Assembly: GCA_023228245.1 (NCBI GenBank)
Contig: JALOBN010000054.1
Coordinates: forward strand, 1-14,944
Direction: 5' to 3'
Source of the DNA: Candidatus Pacearchaeota archaeon
GTDB taxonomy: Archaea > Nanoarchaeota > Nanoarchaeia > Pacearchaeales > GW2011-AR1
DNA length: 14,944 nt
The position numbers and the translations under genes are program-made. Below are positions 10,468-14,944 of this stretch, in pieces (the first letter of the stretch is position 1; every line of letters starts with the position of its first letter). The notes beneath the pieces are model-generated. The model saw nothing but the letters and a program-made list of their open reading frames with translations. It ran no database searches and had not been told where the DNA came from.

Positions 10468-11031
10468 CTATTTTAACAGGGCCATATACTCGGCATACTC
10501 CATTTTCCGGGTGTCTTTTTCCAGGTCGGGAAACAATAGGTGCCACCACTTGTTATAGATCCGGCTGCGGTAATCCCAATAGGACCGGTCGGCTCTATTC
10601 TTGTTTTCCGGATTGCGCAGCCAGCCTATTTCCCTGGTAACCGCCCTGTTCCTTATTCCCACCAAGGCCCGATCCAACGGCTTGACGTTCAGCCAGAACA
10701 GATCTATAAATTGGCGTTCTTCGTGCGTAAAGTGGGATTGCAGCAAACCATCTACTAATGATCTGCGCCCTCGGCTAATCTCTATCTGCTCCTGGGCCCG
10801 CTCCATTTGCTGCACGTACCTTTCCTCTTTGGTAAAAGATTCGCCGCCGGTCGTACCTTCCCGCAATATATATGTAGGCGTGACTCGAATCCCGGTGCTT
10901 TCCAATTCCTTGATCCGGCTTGTTTGGGCTTTTATTGTCATGGGATCATCGACATACTTAAATAGGTAGTAATCAACCTCTAGTTGCCACACATAGCGTG
11001 ACACGTTGCGTGTGTCCGGTCCGTTCCCCAA
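10468..11031 (-). CDS. Candidate RinA/ArpU-like late transcription regulator
   Basis: A 187-aa protein with the layout of Gram-positive phage late activators. The N-terminal region contains RYVWQLEVDYYLFKYVDD, a mid linker with TPTYILREGTTGGESFTKEE, a helix QMERAQEQIEISRGRRSL, then FTHEERQFIDLFWLNVKPLD, which resembles the sigma region-4-like F.IDL.Y.....L segment, and a basic C-terminus. RinA of staphylococcal phages activates the terS promoter. Its place as last gene of the early operon, just before the terminase region, fits. The start is TTG 11031, chosen for GGGGAGGGCG upstream. The helix-turn-helix is divergent, so the assignment is tentative. Confidence 0.5.
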   Translation of the reverse strand: MGNGPDTRNVSRYVWQLEVDYYLFKYVDDPMTIKAQTSRIKELESTGIRVTPTYILREGTTGGESFTKEERYVQQMERAQEQIEISRGRRSLVDGLLQSHFTHEERQFIDLFWLNVKPLDRALVGIRNRAVTREIGWLRNPENKNRADRSYWDYRSRIYNKWWHLLFPDLEKDTRKMEYAEYMALLK

Positions 11032-11052
11032 CAGTGCGCCCTCCCCTACATA

Positions 11053-11418
11053 TTATTCGGTTGTAAATCCGGTTTGTTTTCCTTCTCGTTCCTCCATGCA
11101 GCAAAGTATAAAGAATAGATAATTCCTGGCGTCCACGATCTTTTGGATAATCCCCTCGGTATAGCTGCCATCATCCTGTTTTACGGCCCAGGCGAAGTTA
11201 TATTTGCCCTCGATGGCGGCTTTTTGGACCGATATAATATGTTTGGTTAGATAGGACCAGGCGGTTTGGTATGGTTCGCAGCCGATCAGGTTGGCGCCCT
11301 GCTTAAAATTGTATAACCGCTCATCATTATTAGCGTATTCCCCGGCCTTAATGCCTATCAATTCGCTTTCCTTTTGGTGCAGCTCGGTCCATAACTCCAT
11401 TAGGCGTTTACTGTCCAT
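11053..11418 (-). CDS. Possible Nmad1/DUF1599-like protein (121 aa)
   Basis: An all-helical protein with the pattern LH.KE..L...KAGEYANNDERLYNFKQGA, then TAWSYLTKHIISVQKAA and, near the end, EGIIQKIVDARNYLFFILCCM. This recalls the DUF1599/Nmad1 phage family (K.DYa..D.L.NF...KH..S...DkI.DainYl.ll), which was linked by context to nucleotide modification. The match is from memory and the conserved Asp of the family is partly replaced. TAATG couples it to the preceding gene. It lies in the same operon as dUTPase and ThyX, which fits a role in nucleotide metabolism. Confidence 0.45.
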   Translation of the reverse strand: MDSKRLMELWTELHQKESELIGIKAGEYANNDERLYNFKQGANLIGCEPYQTAWSYLTKHIISVQKAAIEGKYNFAWAVKQDDGSYTEGIIQKIVDARNYLFFILCCMEEREGKQTGFTTE

Positions 11419-11696
11419 TACTCTTGTACCTCCATTCTTAATGTAGCAGCCAGCTCTTTGTATGCCTTATCGTCTGTTATCTCGCACTCGAAGCACGGCC
11501 CATTGGTTACACACCAATCCATGTTGGTCTTGATCATGCGTTGACACCGTTCCCGGGCAACCACGAATTGCTTGGCCGCTGCTTCTATATTTTTAAGCCC
11601 GGCGTATTCCTCCAGGGCTAAATCGCTACATTTATAGTGCATCCCCTTTATTCCCTCTATGTCAGTCATTTCTTTGCCGCAGAATTTACAATACAT
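11418..11696 (-). CDS. Cys-rich protein with N-terminal zinc ribbon (92 aa)
   Basis: The N-terminus MYCKFCGKEMTDIEG with a later GMHYKCSD gives C3-x2-C6 and H20-x2-C23, a treble-clef-like site. Further Cys occur in MDWCVTNGPCFEC and may form a second cluster. The middle is a helix (GLKNIEAAAKQFVVARERCQ). No family recognised. The gene follows the dUTPase stop by 2 nt and its stop overlaps the next ATG, so it is tightly coupled. Confidence 0.7.
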   Translation of the reverse strand: MYCKFCGKEMTDIEGIKGMHYKCSDLALEEYAGLKNIEAAAKQFVVARERCQRMIKTNMDWCVTNGPCFECEITDDKAYKELAATLRMEVQE

Positions 11697-11698
11697 AT

Positions 11699-12112
11699 CT
11701 ATAGCCTCCCCGTGCTGCCAAAGCCGCTTGCGCCCCGCTGAGATACGCTCAACTCATCCACTATCTCTAGGGTTCCGAGCATGCAGGGCGTTATAACCAG
11801 TTGGGCTATGCGTTCTCCCCGCTCGATTATCTGCCGCTTGCTAAATGGATTAAGTACAATTATTTCGATCTCCCCGCGATATTGGCTGTCAATCGTACCT
11901 AACGGGATAATCAACCCCCTTTTAGTTATGGAGCTGCGCGGCCGGATCTCGCCGGAGAAGCCAGGCGGGATCTCCACGCATACCCCGGTTTTGATTGCCA
12001 GCGCATCATCGGGATATATCGAGCAGGAGTCCCGCGCCCTTAGATCCCATCCTGCGTCCTGATCGTATTTCTTAAACGGCATCATTTCTAGGTCTAATAG
12101 TTTAATTCTCAT
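11699..12112 (-). CDS. dut: Trimeric dUTPase (137 aa)
   Basis: dUTP diphosphatase hydrolyses dUTP to dUMP and pyrophosphate, preventing uracil incorporation and feeding thymidylate synthesis. All five motifs of the homotrimeric family are present: I DAGWDLRA (19-26), II RPRSSITKRG (57-66), III GTIDSQYRGEI (72-82), IV RIAQLVI (101-107), V RGASGFGSTG at the C-terminus. Length is normal. The ATG at 12112 has GAAGGGCGG upstream. It lies 26 nt after the thyX-like gene; together they make dUMP and convert it to dTMP. Confidence 0.97.
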   Translation of the reverse strand: MRIKLLDLEMMPFKKYDQDAGWDLRARDSCSIYPDDALAIKTGVCVEIPPGFSGEIRPRSSITKRGLIIPLGTIDSQYRGEIEIIVLNPFSKRQIIERGERIAQLVITPCMLGTLEIVDELSVSQRGASGFGSTGRL

Positions 12113-12138
12113 GCTTTATCCGCCCTTCGTTATAAATG

Positions 12139-12696
12139 TTATAAATGACCATAACAGTAGCCTTGGCGCTGCCAGGAGTAATCATCCGTCTGATCAAAAT
12201 TGCATCCTTTGACCTCGCAGCATCGACCCCGGTACACACAATCCGGCACACAAACAGCGGCCAGCTCCGGTTCAATTTGCCCGATCTCCATTAGCAGCAT
12301 CATCCAAGCCAGCCTGGTTTCAGGCGCAGCCAGGTTACATAGCCGCTTGCGACTAATGTTGATGATAGCCTGGGCATTGGCGCATCCATCCACAACGACG
12401 GGGGCATCTTGGGTTTTACCTTGGCGGGGTACTCCGGTCCGGTCCTCGCGGGAGGTTGACACAAACCATTCGACGCCTATCTTGTGCCGGGTAAAATGAG
12501 TCTGCACCCACCAGGGCATATCGGTCCACTTCCAGCGGAAGCCCAACAATCGTATAGGGCTATGCTCTGCTAAAAGTATCTTGCGTTTCCAGTCCGACGA
12601 AGGTTCTCCCTCCCCGGCATCCTTGCCCACCGTGGTCCGGGCTGCATCGGCCACCTCGCGCCACGATCCATAGCGATCTATCAGCTCTACTCGCAT
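12139..12696 (-). CDS. thyX: ThyX-like flavin-dependent thymidylate synthase (185 aa)
   Basis: ThyX methylates dUMP to dTMP with methylene-tetrahydrofolate and reduced FAD. The signature RHRx7S appears as RHKx7S (FTRHKIGVEWFVSTSRED, 68-84), with the third Arg replaced by Lys. Other matching parts are AEHSPIRLLGFRWKWTDMP (43-61), the CNLAAPETRLAW helix that supplies a conserved Arg, and MVP-like VCVPDC. The protein is shorter than typical ThyX (about 220-250 aa) and ends in an unusual Cys-rich tail (CVYRGRCCEVKGC, then YCYGHL) that may bind metal. Activity is therefore likely but not certain. ATG 12696 has AGGAGG upstream and overlaps the preceding gene by 10 nt. Confidence 0.8.
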   Translation of the reverse strand: MRVELIDRYGSWREVADAARTTVGKDAGEGEPSSDWKRKILLAEHSPIRLLGFRWKWTDMPWWVQTHFTRHKIGVEWFVSTSREDRTGVPRQGKTQDAPVVVDGCANAQAIINISRKRLCNLAAPETRLAWMMLLMEIGQIEPELAAVCVPDCVYRGRCCEVKGCNFDQTDDYSWQRQGYCYGHL

Positions 12697-12941
12697 CCCT
12701 TCTCCTCCTTATGCTGCTCTGGATCGTAATAAATACCCACGCAACCCATCTCGTCCAGCCATTCTGCATTTTCATTTTCTTCCTTCGGGTCGATAAGGGC
12801 TGACCATTCGGGGCGGCCCTGGCAAAATGGGCATCTGAGCGGACTATTTTTGTGTTCCTCATCATCAATCAGGCCGATGATAAACTGCTTGTAACAAGCC
12901 CTACACTCATACTTGATTAATCCCTGCGGTTCCCAACTCAT
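12687..12941 (-). CDS. Zinc-ribbon protein (84 aa), unknown
   Basis: Two CxxC pairs, C13-x2-C16 (YECRACYKQF) and C37-x2-C40 (LRCPFCQGRPEW), form a classic zinc ribbon with the second knuckle resembling rubredoxin-type sites. An acidic segment (DPKEENENAEWLDEMG) and a short strand follow. Start ATG 12941 has GAGGAGGG upstream and overlaps the preceding stop (ATGA). It lies directly before thyX and overlaps it. Function unknown. Confidence 0.75.
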   Translation of the reverse strand: MSWEPQGLIKYECRACYKQFIIGLIDDEEHKNSPLRCPFCQGRPEWSALIDPKEENENAEWLDEMGCVGIYYDPEQHKEEKGCE

Positions 12942-13279
12942 TTCGTGCCCTCCTCATCCAGATCGGCCAGGGCTTGGCGTAAAACCTCTTTGAGCCTCAC
13001 GCACTCGTCCAGCGACTCATAGTATCCGGGGGTTTCGTTAAATACGGTCATGTATTCTCTCGCCGCATCGACCACCTTGCGCAGTTTGGCGTTTTCGGCC
13101 TCGGCCTTGATTGCCCGCTCGATGGCGTGTGGCCAACCTTCACGGGCGTTCATCACAAAATCTAAATCCTGCGGAAAAATACTAGCCCACTCTGTGTCAA
13201 CGGGTGTATCATCTAAGCACTTCCACGGCCCCGGTGTGGCTTGGTTGCAAGTCTCTAAGTCCTTCCGTAAATCCCTCAT
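12938..13279 (-). CDS. Ead/Ea22-like protein (113 aa)
   Basis: The N-terminal half carries ATPGPWKCLDD, then DLDFVMNAREGWPHAIERAI, the pattern of lambda Ea22-like (Ead) proteins, followed by a coiled-coil module AEAENAKLRKVVDAAR and the end LRQALADLDEEG. Ead/Ea22 proteins are non-essential early phage proteins of unknown activity. The module DNA recurs in the gene at 13566-13847, and the start (MRDL) matches that of 14417-14800, so these genes are mosaics of common parts. It is linked to its neighbours by ATGA overlaps at both ends. Confidence 0.72.
   Translation of the reverse strand: MRDLRKDLETCNQATPGPWKCLDDTPVDTEWASIFPQDLDFVMNAREGWPHAIERAIKAEAENAKLRKVVDAAREYMTVFNETPGYYESLDECVRLKEVLRQALADLDEEGTK
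13058..13108. repeat. Duplicated 51-bp coiled-coil module, copy 1
   Basis: Nearly identical to 13659-13709: 19 identical bases, a 3-base difference (ttg/gcc), then 29 identical bases. It encodes AEAENAKLR.VVDAAR in two different genes. Nucleotide-level identity points to recent recombination or gene conversion. Confidence 0.85.
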
Positions 13280-13569
13280 CTCTCACCCTTCCTAGCTAGT
13301 ATTTCTTCAACCTTCCTAATTTCGTTTTTCATGTATTCAATATTAGCCGCATAGTTTTTGCGTTGTAATTCACCCCATCCTTCAGTCCGATCTCTAAATG
13401 ATTCTTTTTCTGCTAATTGCCTTTTTAATACATCTAAATGGCATTGGTGTTTTGTTGATTCATCGAACCTTCCACAGGCATTACATCTAACACATATTTC
13501 ACCGTAGCTATCAAGTAAATTAATACAATTATCAGTCACGGCGTAGCAGATAATTACTTTTTCCCTCAT
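13276..13569 (-). CDS. Cys-rich N-terminal, helical C-terminal protein (97 aa)
   Basis: The N-terminal half has CYAVTDNCINLLDSYGEIC, then CNACGRFDESTKHQCH, giving several Cys pairs plus His, a likely zinc site. The C-terminal half is a charged helix (LQRKNYAANIEYMKNEIRKV). It ends in GER and begins MR, like neighbouring genes. Base composition is visibly more AT-rich than the genes around it (compare 13300-13560), which suggests a separate origin inserted between conserved gene junctions. No family recognised. Confidence 0.68.
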   Translation of the reverse strand: MREKVIICYAVTDNCINLLDSYGEICVRCNACGRFDESTKHQCHLDVLKRQLAEKESFRDRTEGWGELQRKNYAANIEYMKNEIRKVEEILARKGER

Positions 13570-13601
13570 CTCTCGCCCTCCTTATCCAGTTCGGTAAGTG
13601 C
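13562..13601. repeat. Gene-junction repeat, copy 1
   Basis: Forty bases that match 14793-14832 with one difference; the first 33 are identical. It covers the last codons (LDKEGER), the TGA/ATG overlap, the ribosome site and the first codons of the next gene. A weaker third copy is at 13271-13290. Confidence 0.85.
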
Positions 13602-13847
13602 ATATCGCAAATTACTTAAATTTGGTTTACCACCAACACTCCATATGTCGCTCAAAACTCTCGCCGCATCGACCACCGCCCGCAGTTTGGCGTTTTCGGC
13701 CTCGGCCTTTTCTAAATTGTCTGCCACTCTTACCATTAATGACATTCGTGTATGCCCCATTTTGCCGTTTTCATAGCCCACTCTGGCCCATAACCGCATT
13801 GCGTCTGTATCGCGCCCAGCGCGTATTAAGTCGTCAAAATAACTCAT
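13566..13847 (-). CDS. Coiled-coil mosaic protein of the Ead-like set (93 aa)
   Basis: The N-terminus MSYFDDLIRAGRDTDAMRLW is unlike its relatives. The middle NLEKAEAENAKLRAVVDAAR is almost identical to the module at 12938-13279, and the C-terminus YALTELDKEGER matches the partial gene at the right edge of the window. A fusion of a unique head with shared parts therefore seems likely. ATGA overlaps join it to both neighbours. Function unknown. Confidence 0.68.
   Translation of the reverse strand: MSYFDDLIRAGRDTDAMRLWARVGYENGKMGHTRMSLMVRVADNLEKAEAENAKLRAVVDAARVLSDIWSVGGKPNLSNLRYALTELDKEGER
13659..13709. repeat. Duplicated 51-bp coiled-coil module, copy 2
   Basis: Second copy of the module at 13058-13108, inside the gene at 13566-13847. 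It is in the same reading frame and orientation, 601 bp from copy 1. Confidence 0.85.
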
Positions 13848-14035
13848 TTATTCCACTCCCTTACTAATGCCCGTAAGTCGGATGATAATTTATCGTCAGG
13901 GCGCGGACTCCAATTCAGGCGGATTTTCTTTGTATAGCAATTCTCCCAATCGTAATGCATACAGTCAGCTTTATTGTCAACAATCCCTGTCGCGTTATAG
14001 ACATGATATATGCAAGTGTTACAATTTCTTTTCAT
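13844..14035 (-). CDS. Small Cys-rich protein (63 aa)
   Basis: MKRNCNTCIYHVYN, then DCMHYDWENCYTKK gives C5-x2-C8 and C25...C33, a variant of the CxxCx[HY]xxx knuckle seen at 2491-2736 and 3616-3825. The C-terminal half (SSDLRALVREWNK) is helical. GGGGG lies 8 nt before ATG 14035, and the stop overlaps the next ATG. Function unknown; as a zinc-binding small protein it may bind nucleic acid. Confidence 0.68.
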   Translation of the reverse strand: MKRNCNTCIYHVYNATGIVDNKADCMHYDWENCYTKKIRLNWSPRPDDKLSSDLRALVREWNK

Positions 14036-14037
14036 GT

Positions 14038-14436
14038 TTAACCCCCGCCTTCCTCCGCTGGTATTTTTATATAGGTCTGACTTGGGTCTATATCCTCATC
14101 CCGCACCCTTATAGACTCATGGGCATAATCGCTGCCAGTATATTTATCCTCACCTACGGTCAGTACATAATCTGCCTTTTTGCCGTTGCCACGCACATCA
14201 ATACCAGCCTCCTGCAAGCGGGCGATTAGTTTATCTATGGCCATTCCGTAATCACTCCTACTGCTTACGGCGTGTCCTACCGAGGGGTCTAATCCGTTCT
14301 CCCGGCACATAGCGCAGAGTTGCTTAAAAAACCTAGTTTGCTTGACTGTTGGCGTGCGTTTAGCCTGTTGATAGGCACCATACCCGGTGCTTCTGGCTCC
14401 ATAATCTAAATAGCGGCTATGGCTTGCTTTTCTCAT
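14038..14436 (-). CDS. Phage protein with helical KQ..F..L domain (132 aa)
   Basis: After a basic Tyr/Gly-rich head (SRYLDYGARSTGYGAYQQAK) comes TPTVKQTRFFKQLCAMCREN, then SDYGMAIDKLIARLQEAGID, a helical pattern common in phage proteins that carry a T.KQ..fi..L......as..I..L repeat (DUF3072-like). The C-terminal part is Asp/Glu-rich and ends AEEGGG. No function is known. ATG 14436 has GGAGGGCG upstream and lies 20 nt inside the preceding gene. Confidence 0.65.
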   Translation of the reverse strand: MRKASHSRYLDYGARSTGYGAYQQAKRTPTVKQTRFFKQLCAMCRENGLDPSVGHAVSSRSDYGMAIDKLIARLQEAGIDVRGNGKKADYVLTVGEDKYTGSDYAHESIRVRDEDIDPSQTYIKIPAEEGGG

Positions 14437-14800
14437 TCTTCTCGCCCTCCTGCTGCTCCAACTCTATTTGCGCCTGTTTTAAAAATGTAGTTTCCAGCGA
14501 CCAACCTCCGGGAGTAAAGTAGTTTTTTTGAGTTTCGTCTAGGGATTTACAAGCAAGTTTAAATGCCAGATTGTATTTAACTAATTCATTCTCTAAATAG
14601 TGATTGGTTTCTATGGTTTCATCCAACCCACCCGTTATAGATTTAACCATTAGTTTCAACCGTTCCACCTCCCCCTCGGCATTGATTGCCCGCTCAATAG
14701 CATGAGGTAAGATTGTATTAGCAATATAAGCACAATCGCTATATCCTTGATTAAGCCACGCATCTTCCCATATTTTTTTATCTGCCTCTAAATCCCTCAT
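14417..14800 (-). CDS. Ead-like coiled-coil protein (127 aa)
   Basis: It begins MRDLEADKKIWEDAW and contains PHAIERAINAEGEVERLKLM, close to the HAIERAIKAEAEN segment of 12938-13279, then a long helical part (HYLENELVKYNLAFKLACKS) and a Gln/Glu-rich C-terminus (LKQAQIELEQQEGEKNEK). The N-terminal match to 12938-13279 with a different C-terminus makes it another mosaic. Its ATG overlaps the preceding stop (ATGA). Function unknown. Confidence 0.7.
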   Translation of the reverse strand: MRDLEADKKIWEDAWLNQGYSDCAYIANTILPHAIERAINAEGEVERLKLMVKSITGGLDETIETNHYLENELVKYNLAFKLACKSLDETQKNYFTPGGWSLETTFLKQAQIELEQQEGEKNEKSKP

Positions 14801-14832
14801 CTCTCGCCCTCCTTATCCAGTTCGGCAAGTGC
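14793..14832. repeat. Gene-junction repeat, copy 2
   Basis: Second copy of the repeat at 13562-13601, joining the partial right-edge gene to the gene at 14417-14800. The downstream genes at the two copies are unrelated apart from MR at their start, as expected if the junction is a recombination point. Confidence 0.85.
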
Positions 14833-14944
14833 TTGCCTCATCCTGTCTATAAAATCATAGTAAGCCCGCCTTGCTTGATTATCTGCCGCATCATCTTGTA
14901 TAGGTATCCCGACGTAATAATCAAACTCATCCCAGTCTTGACAT
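14797..14944 (-). CDS. Ead-like protein, C-terminal part (enters from right edge)
   Basis: Partial frame of 48 residues read from the window edge: DWDEFDYYVGIPIQDDAADN, then YYDFIDRMRQALAELDKEGER and stop. The C-terminus equals the ends of 12938-13279 (QALADLDEEG) and 13566-13847 (ALTELDKEGER), so it belongs to the same mosaic set. The start is outside the window. The stop overlaps the next ATG. Confidence 0.7.
   Translation of the reverse strand, partial: CQDWDEFDYYVGIPIQDDAADNQARRAYYDFIDRMRQALAELDKEGER

Noticed and set aside
12560..12868. 102-aa minus frame within the zinc-ribbon and thyX genes.
   Set aside because: Shadow of two well supported genes in another frame, very Arg-rich and without a family.

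Overview
The window looks like part of a tailed-phage genome or prophage from a low-to-moderate GC Gram-positive host, most likely a clostridial (Peptococcaceae-like) bacterium. Reasons are the near-universal strong Shine-Dalgarno sites (GGAGG, AAGGGGG), densely packed small genes with ATGA or TAATG overlaps, several GTG/TTG starts, and phage hallmark genes. No integrase, att site, capsid, tail or lysis gene is visible, so prophage versus free phage cannot be decided here. The host is inferred, not shown.

Almost everything is on the minus strand, so the map reads from right to left. From 14944 to about 10468 is an early/metabolic operon: mosaic coiled-coil genes of Ead/Ea22 type that share duplicated DNA modules, small zinc-binding proteins, a ThyX-like flavin-dependent thymidylate synthase, a dUTPase, a possible Nmad1/DUF1599 protein, and a RinA/ArpU-like candidate late activator as the last gene. 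A bidirectional terminator at 10433-10456 closes it. From 9383 to 10424 is an inverted three-gene cassette on the plus strand: a 67-aa unknown, a RadC-type JAMM protein and a ribbon-helix-helix protein. It has its own promoter, an operator-like palindrome and a terminator, so it is organised like a moron.

From 9228 leftward a perfect consensus promoter (TTGACA-N17-TATAAT) on the minus strand starts the packaging region. It is followed by a terminator, a truncated DUF4373 replication-type protein, 11-bp tandem repeats, a second intrinsic terminator, then small and large terminase. This resembles an antitermination-controlled late region, and the repeats are a candidate packaging site.

From 6395 to 633 is an unusual block of about 18 small genes between the large terminase and the portal, which are normally adjacent. 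It holds a Tad1-like sponge for immune signalling nucleotides (2774-3139), an Rnl2-type RNA ligase (1586-2488), a Gp49/66-domain protein, a DUF2292-like protein, several short CxxC proteins, small single-pass membrane proteins, and a non-coding stretch (5203-5403) that can fold into a pseudoknotted RNA ending in an intrinsic terminator. The portal gene begins at 632 and runs off the left edge.

The most interesting items are the Tad1-like protein, the candidate structured RNA, the promoter/terminator/repeat architecture before the terminase, the shared acidic-FFG C-terminus of the large terminase and a small protein near the portal, and the repeated gene-junction modules in the early operon.
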